DNA from: Acarospora socialis
Lineage: Eukaryota; Ascomycota; Lecanoromycetes; Acarosporales; Acarosporaceae
Reading direction: 5' to 3'
Length of the DNA: 64,000 nt
Assembly: GCA_025617375.2 (NCBI GenBank)
Contig: JAMYGW020000002.1
Span: forward strand, 1,488,001-1,552,000
Part shown: positions 1-11,327 of the stretch, one piece after another
Numbering within the stretch: position 1 is the first letter of the stretch
Layout of the letters: each line of letters opens with the position of its first letter
Notes under the pieces: generated by a model
Told to the model about the DNA's origin: nothing
Seen by the model: the letters and a program-made list of their open reading frames with translations, nothing else
Databases searched by the model: none
Program-made: the position numbers and the translations under genes

Positions 1-3000
1 TCAAATACAAGAAGAAGCTGCAGATCACTGAAAAACAATATTTAATGAAGTTTATTGAATATAAAATGTTGATAAATGTATTTATTAATGAAGCATAAGT
101 ACATTTTAGCAAGCTGAACAGAAAAATTGCTGCAACTCAGTCTAATATAACTGATCTATTTAAGTCTGAGCAACAATTTCAGACATTTCTTTAAGCATTA
201 TCTGAGAATTATACAGTGATTCACAACACAATCAATACTCAAAACATTTCAAATATCAAGAGAAGTCTGCAGAAGCTTTAAGAGAAAAAGACACAATTAA
301 AAATTGTTGAGACTGTCTTGTAAACAGATTAATATAAAGAGAAAAACTCAATACACTTATATCAACATGATGTGAAATATCATTATTGAAGATTGTTAAA
401 CTTCAGCAATGATCATTCTTCTCAATATAAATCAGTTAAATATCTTTTCTGCTGTGATTCTCATCACATTTAAGACTGTGAATATCTTTCTGCTGCTTGC
501 AAAAATATTGAGTTAAAAAAATTATCTGTTTTAATTGCAGTTAAGTCAGTCAGAAAGTTGAACAAGTTGTTTGCAGACAATTCACATCATAAAAATAAAA
601 TAAAATTTAAGCACAGAAACAGAAAACATAGAGTTTTTGATGCTTATTTATATTTATTTATACTTCATTTTATAGTTCATATGCAGCAAACATGCACTAT
701 GATGAACTTGTGATAAGGTATTTGTTGAATATGCAGATTTATTCTGACAATTCATATGTATAATATATGAATTACAGATTTATTCTGATAATTCTAATTG
801 CTTATTGATCACTTCTGAGCAGTTAACCTGATTGTGAGCCTCAACAGCCAATAGTTAAGGAAATTTGGGGTTTGATGTCTAAATAATAGATAAATGATTG
901 TGTATATAGTGTCTTTTATAGACAACTAAGACCTGTAGAATTTTCATCACTTGTTTTTCTTATACAACTAGATGACTCAGTGATTGATTTGGTGGGTGGT
1001 GCAGAATTTGAACTCACAATCTTTGAAATTAAGCAATATACTAGTGGGGTCACTACTTCTCTAGTTTTTCACTTAATTTCTTAGATCACTCAAGCAGTAT
1101 ACATTCACTATACCACTTAATCACCCAAGTTTTTGATGCTGAGACTGAGAAAAACAATGATTCATTTTTATCTGAGTCTGATGCAAAGAAAGATAATGAG
1201 ATTGTTACTCTGTTTAAGAAAGCTGTCAGTAAAATATTTAGTTTTAAATGAGTTGTGAATTCTGAATATTTCATATACATAATTGATCAATGTTAACTCT
1301 TCAATGACTTTTTAATATGCATATGATGTTGAAGAATTAAAGTTGAAAGAAAACACTTATACTCTCATTACTATGAAGTAATTATGATACAGAATAAATT
1401 CAGAAACTTTATGAATCTGAGTTCAATACTTTATGTGTTTAAATTAAAAGTTAATCTTCTATCAAAAAAGCAAATATACAAAATGAAATTGCAGAAAAGC
1501 TTTGATCAGTACAGTTTATATATGCAAAATAAACATAACAATGTCATGAAAAAAGTGTCTGAGCAGAATAGTGTCTATATAATTAAATATATTGTAAAAA
1601 AACTGAATGAGTTCATTCTGTTATCTGTCATACACATGTTATTCAATTCAGAGATGACTCTTTTAGTTACAGTATTAAATGTGAATTCTCAGATGTAAAT
1701 TGACTCATCAAGCTCTGCTGACACTTCATTCTCTGTTGATACTTCATTTTTAAGTGAAAAGATCAAGATTTACAAGCTGTAACATCAACAGTTTGTTCAT
1801 CTTAACTCTGCAAAACTTTACAATCTTTATAAAAAGAACATATATAAAGTTTGTGTCATCATTAAGTTTATCAATCAGCATAAGCACACTGTAAGTGAGC
1901 AGAAGATCAACATTTTTGCTTTGATTTTCATTAATATATGTAATTTTTCATCTCTATCATTTATTGAACATCAGTACTTTCTGAAGATTGTGAACAACTA
2001 TTTTTGAAAGATATGAACAATACTGTTGAAGTGATGCAATAATGTTTCACAGAAACTATCAAAGTAACAATTAAAAATTGAGTTTCAGATCAGTGCAAAA
2101 ATGCTTGTTGTATAAAGTGACAATGTCACAGAATTAAGATCAATTCTGAATGACTAATGTAAATTTTTTGACATTACATTACAGTATACTGTGTTTTACA
2201 TATCTATTCAGAATAATATTGTTAAAAGAATTATCTGTATCACTGAGAATTCAGTGTACATCATGATTAAGAAAACAGAACTTTCAATAAAGTTCTAAAT
2301 AAAGACAGTGCAAATAAATATTTATCTTTACAACTGAACAGCAACTGATTTCTTAATTAATAACAGATAAATAACTTTGAAGAAAATCTTCACTAATGTA
2401 CAGCTGTTCATTGATTACATTTGTGTCTGAAGTTGCAAGTGCTACTTTTATATTGATTTCAAATTGTTACTGAAGAGTAGACAGAACAAATTTATGAATT
2501 AAGAATGAGTAAGAATCTTTATGAACTATATAAATAAAATTACAAAATAATATCTGCTTTGAGTTTCAGATCTTAAGTGAATCATCAAAAGTTATGCTGT
2601 AAAGTTCACTGAGAATGAAAAGAAAAACAGTGTTGATCTCAAACTGCAAAAATAAATGCTGAATATTCTGTCTGAACAAAAATTAGTTGAATAATTATGA
2701 AAAAATGCAGTCATCACAGATTTTACAACATTTACAACTCTGTCTACTGTCTCTAAGCAAACTTATACATTCAGATTTATAAGTTCAGATGATAAAAAAG
2801 AATTTAAATTAACTGTAGACAATCTTGATACATTCTTATCAGATATTTATATAATGAATAAATTGACTGTAATTAACTTAAACAGATTACAGACAAGTGA
2901 ATGAAATAAAATTAAGCAGTTTTTACATATTGAAGTTTCTGTCAGTAAAGCACTGAACATTTTAACTGAAGAAGTCAAAATATTCTTGTATATTAAGATT

Positions 3001-4912
3001 CTGAAGAGAAAACAGAACATTAATGATGAAGACTTTGATAAACTTATGATTAAGATATCATGAATTATGCTGATATTTACAGCATTCACTATAGATAATG
3101 AAAAAAATATTAAGAACATCAGATTTGACATTTTCACATTTGTTATCTATGTTAAAGCAGTGAGAGACTCAGTCTGAAGAAAGATGTGAAAAAATGTTAT
3201 TTATGTAAAGTTAATGACTCTGACAGTCAACAAAACATGAAAAGAGATTGTATCATCAAAGAATGTAAACATAATGATCAGCAAATAAGTGTTTAAATTT
3301 ACACTGAACACTGATGAATTTCTGAACAAGTTTAAAATAAAAGTTATGATAAGAGATTTTTCACAAATATATAACATTGATTATGAAAACATCTTTACAT
3401 TTACAGTTAAGTTCAACACTCTTTGAGTCTTTCTTGTCATTGTTGCTCTTGAGAATCTTAAATGTCATTAAGTAAATATCAACAATATTTTCACAAAATT
3501 CTTTCTTAAAAAAATCATCTACATAACAGTTTCTTCTGAAGTTCAAGTTGTATCTGACTGTGCACTGTGTATACTGTATAGTTTTTATGATTTGAAGTAA
3601 ACTACACAAACCTGACATAAACAATGCATCACTGATCTGCACAAATTAAACTTTCATTAAAGTAACACTAATTCATATTTTCTCATCAACAGCATCAAAA
3701 GAATCATGCTGCTTCTTTATGTAAATGATATAATTGTAGTTTCAGTAAGTCTGACACATGTTTTTTAATTTAAAAAAGCTTTTGTGAAGATATTCAAAGT
3801 TAAGAACTTGAGAAAGACACAGAAAACTCTTAACATATAAGTTACACATAACTGTAAAAGAAGAATTCTATATTTAAATCAGACTCATTATATGAACAAG
3901 ATGCTGAAAGATCTTTATATGCAGTTCAATAAGCACAAGATCACAACAATTTCACTCAATAAATATGATGCTTTTTGTCTCATCAGTTCAGCTGATCAAA
4001 AAATAAATTAAAAACAGTATTAACATGTAATTAAAAGTCTGATGTATACAGTGATTCATACTTAACTGAACATTGTCTTTGTTCTAAATCAACTAAATTA
4101 ATATTTTAGTGATTCTGCAGAGCATCATGAACATGTGTTTAAGAAATTACTGTGATATATGAGATTAATCATTAATTTTAACATTGTATATAAATTCAGT
4201 GAAAGTTAAGTCATGCTTGAATACTCTGACTTTAACTATGCATCAGACAAATAAGATCAAAAGTTAATTCTGAGACATGTATACATACTTAAAGATGAAT
4301 CAGTATTATGAGTAAGTCAAAAGCAGAAATTTGTTGTTATCTTAATTACAGAAACTGAATACATAATTATGTCAATATGTACAAAGACTGAGATCTAACT
4401 TACACAGATACTGTAAGACATGAATATAAATAAGTATTTTGAAGACAATTCATACTGTGTGAACATCAAGAAAAATAAAGCTCATTAAACAGTCTTATCT
4501 CTTCAGTTTAAGAAAGACAATCAGACTGTTTTGACTTTGATTAAAAATACACATGTGTATGAGTGATCAAAGCACATTAACATTATCTATCATCATATTT
4601 GTGATCTGCACAAGCAAAATCAGATTAATGTGAATTTTGTGCTCAATCAAGACATGATGACTGATGAACTAATTAAGTTCTTATTTAAATGAATCTTTAA
4701 GCACTTTGTTAAACAACTGAGACTTGCTGTTAATGAAAGTTAATAAATGTAGCATCACTGAGTGAAAGTGTTGAGAAGTATGATGTTTTAACTGCTTTTA
4801 TAGTTTTAGTTGAGACTAACATCAGAAATTACTCATTATTCATATAGTCTGTGTGACAGAGTATGTGAATAAATAATCTTTACAACTTACATTGATCACA
4901 GTCAAGTCAACA
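1..4912 (+). mobile_element. Ty1/copia LTR retrotransposon fossil, cut by the window edge
   Basis: Forward-strand conceptual reading gives the copia order. A Gag zinc-knuckle-like stretch lies near 440-500, the protease region near 1,150-1,400, the integrase pre-domain and core near 1,760-2,500, reverse transcriptase with its catalytic motif region near 3,720, and copia-type RNase H near 4,300-4,740 (the TE-EY and SKHI-type motifs are recognisable). A 3' LTR probably begins near 4,769 and ends by about 4,912, but its ends are not proven because the 5' LTR is outside the window. The element is broken many times and strongly AT-biased, so it is an old, dead copy. SINE copy 1 is inserted in it at 645-1127, between the Gag and protease parts. 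Confidence 0.75.
645..1127 (-). mobile_element. tRNA-derived SINE, copy 1 (minus strand)
   Basis: This is a reverse-oriented copy of the element found again at 9,525 and 11,451. It is flanked by perfect 13-base target duplications AGTTTTTGATGCT at 632-644 and 1128-1140. The tRNA-like head lies at the right end, reading GGGTGATTAAGTGG from about 1126 on the minus strand. The 3' tail of AATAAATA repeats lies at the left end. The copy keeps more CC/GG than the copia fossil around it, which suggests it arrived later or was mutated less. It has no coding capacity. Confidence 0.9.
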
Positions 4913-5949
4913 GTGTATGTTTCACTAAATAAACAGTTAGTCAGTAGTATAGCATGAGTATTCTTTTATCTTTCAACAAAACTTAAAATTAAGAAGAAGA
5001 TCATTTTGCAGAAGATAGTTTGTTTACTTAGCTTTTGTTATTCTGATGTGAAGTGATTTAAAGTAATATTTTTATATAATTGTCTTTTTAAATCATTCTA
5101 TTCATAGAATCTTCACTTGTTTTTTAAGTTGTAAATTTTGCATATAAAGAGTCTCTATTGTCTTAGCTTGATTCTTGTTATTTATGAAGATGATTTAAAT
5201 TTTATGAATCATAATAATGTATTTTCACTGCTTGATTTTAACATTGAATTCAAAAACTTGTATAACTTTCTCTCTCTTTTTTCACATTATCTTGTTCTTT
5301 TTCTTCTTAAAGATAAAAATCATATCATCACTGAATACACATCTTGCAGTCATTATTATTTCTGAGATTTTTGTCTCTTTTTGTATCTCTTGTATAATGT
5401 TCTGTTCTGTTCTTATTCTTTATATTTTTGTTTCTGTTTCTGATTTTATCATTATTTTTTGATATTTTCTTTGAAATACTGATAAAACTTTTGTTTCAAA
5501 ATTTTTAAGACTGACTGCTGCTGCTAAATATGTTTGTGAAAATATAAGAATTTTGATAAAATCTTGTACAATATTTATGAGATTTTTAATTTGCTTCTTG
5601 ATCTTTTGAAGAACAGCATTCAAAATGTCATTTTTTTCTTTCTGTATCACAGTTTTAATCACTTTTTAAATTTCTTTTATCTTAGCTAAACAATTGTTGA
5701 TTCATGTAAAACAATTTAGAGTGCTGATTGTCTCTGAGAGACTTTGAAAGTAATGAAGAAAATAAACTTTTTGTTTAAATGAAATTTCATTGCAACACAT
5801 TTCTTCTGATTCTTCATCATCTTTCATTATTGTATGATTTTTTTTGTGAGTCTTATTAAAGTGATTAACTTGTTAATGCTGTTCAATGACTCTAAAACAT
5901 TATCTTTGTGTATTGTATTAAGATTTACTCATGAATTGCAGATTCACTT
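4913..5949. other. AT-rich repeat DNA without an assigned element
   Basis: Very AT-rich sequence between the copia fossil and a gypsy scrap. An 80-codon minus-strand open frame at 5420-5662 has no domain I recognise. Base composition matches the surrounding transposon fossils, so this is probably further decayed element sequence. I see no host gene. Confidence 0.5.
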
Positions 5950-6590
5950 ATAAATTTATTAAAAGACAGTAAGAATGAAAAGAAATTAAAGTTATTTGAA
6001 TGACTCATAGACACAGTGAAGACATTTTACAAACTTAAAGACATCTTTACATTTACACTCATTCTTGTTCACTTTAATCTTGAACTCAGAAATTAAATAA
6101 AGACTGATGTTTCTGAGTATACTGTGACAAAAATTTACAGTTAGTTGTAAGTATTCAAACAGTAACATCTCATTACTTACTAATCATGAAAGCTGTCTTC
6201 AACAGAAAATAGCTATAAGACACATGATCTTGAACTTTTAACTATTGTTGAAGTATTTAAGCAGTGATATCACTATTTTGAAAATAGTACAAGTATGCAG
6301 TCTGTGAAAGTTTTAATGAATCATAATAATTTATGTGAATTTATGAACATTAAAACATTAAATAAAAGACAGACACAATGAGCAGTGAAGCTTGTTATCT
6401 TTGACTTTGTTATTTTGCATAAATTAAGCAAGATAAATTCTACAGATGCATCATCAAGATATTTAGATTATGTTAAAGTTATTAGCAAAAGTATTGATAA
6501 ATTATTGTCAATATTACAAAGAAAATTAACAGTAATATCTACAACTATATTTAATGTTACAGATTTACCTGATGCATTTACTTTATCTCA
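5950..6590 (+). mobile_element. Ty3/gypsy fragment (end of RT and RNase H)
   Basis: Forward-strand conceptual translation resembles the end of gypsy reverse transcriptase and the RNase H domain. The recognisable order is a T-H-D-like segment, a DHNNL-like segment, a LNKRQ-like segment and the A-D-A-S-R-type end of RNase H. Only this part is present; Gag, protease and integrase of this copy were not seen. It directly precedes the LTR at 6,614 and differs in sequence from the other gypsy copies here. Broken and old. Confidence 0.6.
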
Positions 6591-6613
6591 CTGTCATGTT
6601 TAGCTAATCTGAC

Positions 6614-7106
6614 TGTCATGATGTCAGCTGTAATTCATCTAGCTTATGAATTTACTTCTCATCTATATAACTAACTGATTCTATAGTTCAGAAATATCAT
6701 TTTTCTTTTACTTGACACATCATGCATATAATAATTTGATAACATCAATGACTTCATCATCACAACAACAATCATTGATTCATTGCTCATTACATCAAGA
6801 TTCTTGACATCATTAATTATCATAAGTCTATCAAGATCTTCAGATTGAGTCACAGTTACATTATTATCTTATTCTTTTGTTTCATACTTCATATCTATCT
6901 CATTATTCTAAATCAGTAGATCAGTTAACAGTCTTGTTACTTTATCTTCTCTTGTTTCTTGTTTATCTCTTTGATTTGTTCATTTCACTGAATTTACTTC
7001 TTTATCTTACTGATTTTGCTCTGACATCAACATTCTCAATTTGTCAAGTCATCAACATCTATCTTATTCTGAATTCATCTTATAACATCATTATACTTGC
7101 TTGACA
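6614..7106 (+). repeat. Probable 5' LTR of gypsy fossil A
   Basis: This 493-base stretch starts TGTCATGATG and ends CTTGACA, so it has TG...CA ends with a short TGTCA/TGACA inverted terminus. It sits directly before the leader and Gag region of the element at 7,107 onward. No second copy is in the window because the 3' half of the element is missing, so the call rests on end structure and position only. Confidence 0.45.
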
Positions 7107-10100
7107 ACTTGCTGAATTAATCAGACAAGACTTCACATATTTCAATAAACTATACTTAGTGAATCAAAGACTTATCAATGCTGTAATCACAGTCTTATTA
7201 TTCAAACTTAATTCTCTTTCAGTACTCAATATCATTTTAAGTCAGTCTGAGTACAATTGAACAGTCAAGAGACTATGAACTTCTATTAAGAATTATTGAC
7301 AGATTACTCAATTCAATGAGCATCACAAATTCAGTATTTCTCAAACATCTATCTCATCAAGACAATCTTCTTCATATCAGTCTGAAGAACATTGCTTATC
7401 AGAATTCATTAAGAAACTTTCACAAGATAATAGTCTGTCTTCAAATCAGTTTTTGAGTTTCAAATCAAGAATGATGAAATAACTAAATCATGACAATATG
7501 TAGCAAATCATACAGACTGCAGTAATCACAGTATTAATTACTCATAATCAGCAAGAATCATCAAATTCATCAAAACTGCTGAAATCATTGAGACAGAACA
7601 GTAATGATGAAAATGATGACAATGAAGATAGTTGTTATGAATTTTAATCAAAGAATGTCAAATTCTTCAACTCAAACTTCAAACTTGATCTCATCAAAGT
7701 TAAAGACAATAAACAGCTGTATCACAATGTATTCAGCTTTACAAATTAAGTTTAAGTTATAGCTACTATCTTGAATGCAGCAACTCTATAACAAAATATT
7801 CAGTTTTGTTTTCTAGACAAGATAAATCACTGATACACTGAAGAATTAAATTATCTATCATGATTAGATTTACATAACATCAATGACATGAAGAAATAAT
7901 GTAAAACACTGAAAAGTCACTTTCAGAACTCATCTAGTTGAGCACTTGCACTACTTAAAAACATTTGCTATACAGTGCAGAACACACAACATCATCATAA
8001 TTCAGTCAATTATGTTCAATTCATTGTTCTACATGATCAGAACTCTGATATGATCACTATTGATATTACTTAAGTAAAATTAGTCTATGAGCATATGAAT
8101 GAGAAATTATATTGAGATCTATCTTGATCAAGTGATCAATTCACTATTGCAGATCTAATTGAGGTTCTTAATAAATAAAAGAATGTATGATTTAATATTT
8201 ATGTGCAAAATCAGTCAATGATATCAAATAGATCAGTGCAACAATCATACAGTAAAAATCATTCATTTCAATCTTATCAATTCTTTAATATCAGATTTGA
8301 TGAGCTCAATCAGTCTTGACTATTTCATTATGATCAATTTTCTTATGAAAGTCAATATTCTAATTATAAACAATAAAATAATCATCAACAAAATCAGAAT
8401 TGCAACAATACTGCAGAGAAATCTTGCTGATACTTACTGTTGTTACTGATATCTCATCAGTTTCTACAAATAACATTCAAAAACAAAAGATTGTCATTTG
8501 AACTGTATCAAAATCAATCTCACTACAATGCAAATGCAAGCTGATCTTATTATGATACTTCAAAATCACTCTATCAAGAAAATCATCTCTTATATTAACT
8601 ATATTGATCTTATCATTCTTCATATCAGTATGATAGATCACAGATTTATTACACAAAAAACAATCAATTACTCAATGAACAAAAGAAGTATCAAGCATAC
8701 AAGAACACATATTATGAAAATAATTCAGTTAGTAATAACAAGAACATCATCAAGAAAGAGAAGAAATCAGCTCTGCTGAATAAGAATTAACAAAATAATG
8801 TTATAAACATCAGTCACATCACAGAACTATTTAAGCTTGAATGTCACTTCTGTTGACAGTGTTTTCAGTTTAACAATCAGTTGCACAAACATCTGTGAGT
8901 CAAATGTGATCACAGTAAAATCATGACAAAAGTAACATTGATGTCATCAAAATTAACAGTAAAGACAGTCTCAAGTTTCACATCAACATACATCAAATTC
9001 ATCACTATGAATCAATTCAGTTCAAATGACTACAAGTTTTGAGAATGATGTTACACTATTATTGAAGTGCATCTGTCATCAACAGTCAAGAAAAAGTTCA
9101 TTTGTCTTAATATTGACTGTATCATGACTTTGATCAACATTCAGTTTCTTATGAAACAAGTATTTCATACAATAACTCATCATATGACATCATCTATATC
9201 AGTATAAGAATTAAACTCTGTCATTCATAATTCTGATCAGTATGTCAAGATAAATATTTATCTGTTTGAAAGAGATGATTAAATAACAATTATTTCATGA
9301 GAAATTCATATTGTTAAGAATCTCAAAATCAAAATGCTAGTTAATATGAACATTTTAGTATCTGAAGAAATAATCATGAATTTACTCAGACAGATAGTTC
9401 TTGTGAAAAGTTGTGAAAATATTGAACTCTCACTTACTATTACAATCAAGTTCATCAATCAGATTCAGCACACTGTTCTTGTTAAGAAATGCATTGTTAT
9501 TCTGTCTTAAAGCAATCTCACTGTTAGGGTGGTCAAGTGATATAGTGAATGTATACTGCTTGAGTGATCTAAGAAATTAAGTGAAAATCTAGAGAAGTAG
9601 TGATTTCACTAGTATATTGCTTAATTTCAAAGATCATGAGTTCAAATTTCACACTACTCACCAAAAATCAATCACTGAATCATTCAGTTGTGTAAGAAAA
9701 ACAAGTGGTGAAAAACTTCTACAGATATTAGTTGTCTATAAAAGACACTAAATACACAATCATTTATCTATTATTTAGACATCAAACCTCAAATTTTCTT
9801 AACTACTGGTTGCTGAGACCCACAAGCAGGTTGACTGATCAGATGTGACAAATAAGCAATCAGAATTATTAGAATAAATCTGTAATTCATATATTATACA
9901 TATGAATTGTCAGAATAAATCTGCATATTCAACAAATGTTCTATAATTGTCATAGCTATACAGCTGCATGCAATGTATGAAGAATAAATAAATAAATAAA
10001 TAAATAATCTCACTGTCACAGTTCTTTTGTCAAATTTATCAGATAATTGTAATTTTCTCTTTGAATCAAACTGCTGTTATGTTGATGCTGCAGTTTATAT

Positions 10101-11125
10101 TCACATAGTTGATCACACTATGTTGAGAGTACATGTACAAAATGATGATGATGTTTCACTGATAATTTCACAAAAATTCTGAATGAAACAAGTCATCAAA
10201 TACAAAGCTGAGAGCTGCTATCTGACTAGTTTAAAGAATGTCATATTAGTCTTGTTGTCTCATCAAAAAGAACAAGAATGAGTGCAAACAGCAATGAGAT
10301 TGATTTTAGCTGCTGTGATTATTTTTCATATCAGTATGAATGAATTGCATTCTCTTAAGCACAAATTACCTAATGACATTACAGTATACAGTAATTCAAT
10401 GCATTCATCAAAATTAAAACTGTTGTTCATGATCACACTAGTTTGTGACAAGATCACAGTAACATTATCAATATATTTGAACAGAAGTGAATGAACATAT
10501 CTTTTTTAAATAACTAACAAGAAAAATATAAATCAGAACAAGCTTGAGTTTACTTTTTAGAGATGAATAACTGTGTTATAGTTAATAAAGTCTTTGATAA
10601 GTTACACACTCAAGATTGCATGAAATAAATCAATACTATCACTTTATTCTCATTTCTGTGCTTCATTGTCTGACATATTTTACTCAACAACACTCAGAAA
10701 GACTGCATTGTTGTTAACATTAAAATTCTCAATAAAATCAGTATGTCAGATATCTATTCAGTATTCTTACAGGTCAATATTCTTGCTGTTATTTAAGATG
10801 TCAAATATATATTAACTGTGAATTGCAGTGCATACTTCTATCAATGATGTATCAATTCAAAGCATCAATATCATCTTACAGTTGTCTCTCATCAAGAACA
10901 AGAGATCTTTAAAATAGCTGTTATGAGTTATCACAATATATCAGTCTACATACTATGAATGATAAATCAGATCTTGTAATTACACTGAACTTATTTCTGC
11001 ATTTATGTTGACAATATTGTTATATTTTTAATTTCATTAACAGAGTATCTACATCATTTACAGAAAGTTTTTCAAGAACTAACTGTTAAACAGATCTGTC
11101 TAACTTCTGAAAAGTTCTTCTTAGA
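7107..11125 (+). mobile_element. Ty3/gypsy fossil A (Gag, protease, RT), 3' part lost
   Basis: Forward reading gives a Gag region near 7,640-8,750 and then a C2H2-like segment near 8,836-8,925 (C-x2-C, then N-N-x-L-H-x-H-L and a final C), a feature I associate with an ascomycete gypsy family. A retropepsin region lies near 9,095-9,480 and reverse transcriptase near 10,280-11,120, including the YVDD-type catalytic region close to 11,000. SINE copy 2 interrupts the protease downstream region at 9,525-10,005. The element stops abruptly at the LINE at about 11,130, and its RNase H and integrase are not found on the other side. Broken many times; old. Confidence 0.75.
9525..10005 (+). mobile_element. 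tRNA-derived SINE, copy 2 (plus strand)
   Basis: The copy is flanked by perfect 11-base target duplications AATCTCACTGT at 9514-9524 and 10006-10016. The head begins GGGTGGTCAAGTGATATAG at 9527, which fits an RNA polymerase III A box, and has a B-box-like GAGTTCAAATTTC near 9630. The 3' end reads CATAGCTATACAGCTGCATG followed by GAATAAATAAATAAATAA. That 3' end closely matches the 3' end of the LINE at 11,130. Its differences from copy 3 are mostly transitions. Inserted into gypsy fossil A. Confidence 0.93.
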
Positions 11126-11327
11126 GTATTATTATTTATATTTATTTATTCTTCATTCTATGCATGCAGCTATAAAAGCTATGGCAGTTAATAGACATAT
11201 AGTGAAAGATGTAGACACAAAACAAAACTCAAAATCTTGTACATGTGAATAATCAATCTGAATGCTTTTTGATCACTTCTGTTCAGTCAATCTGATGCTG
11301 ATTGTCAATCAATATCTTTCTTCTTTT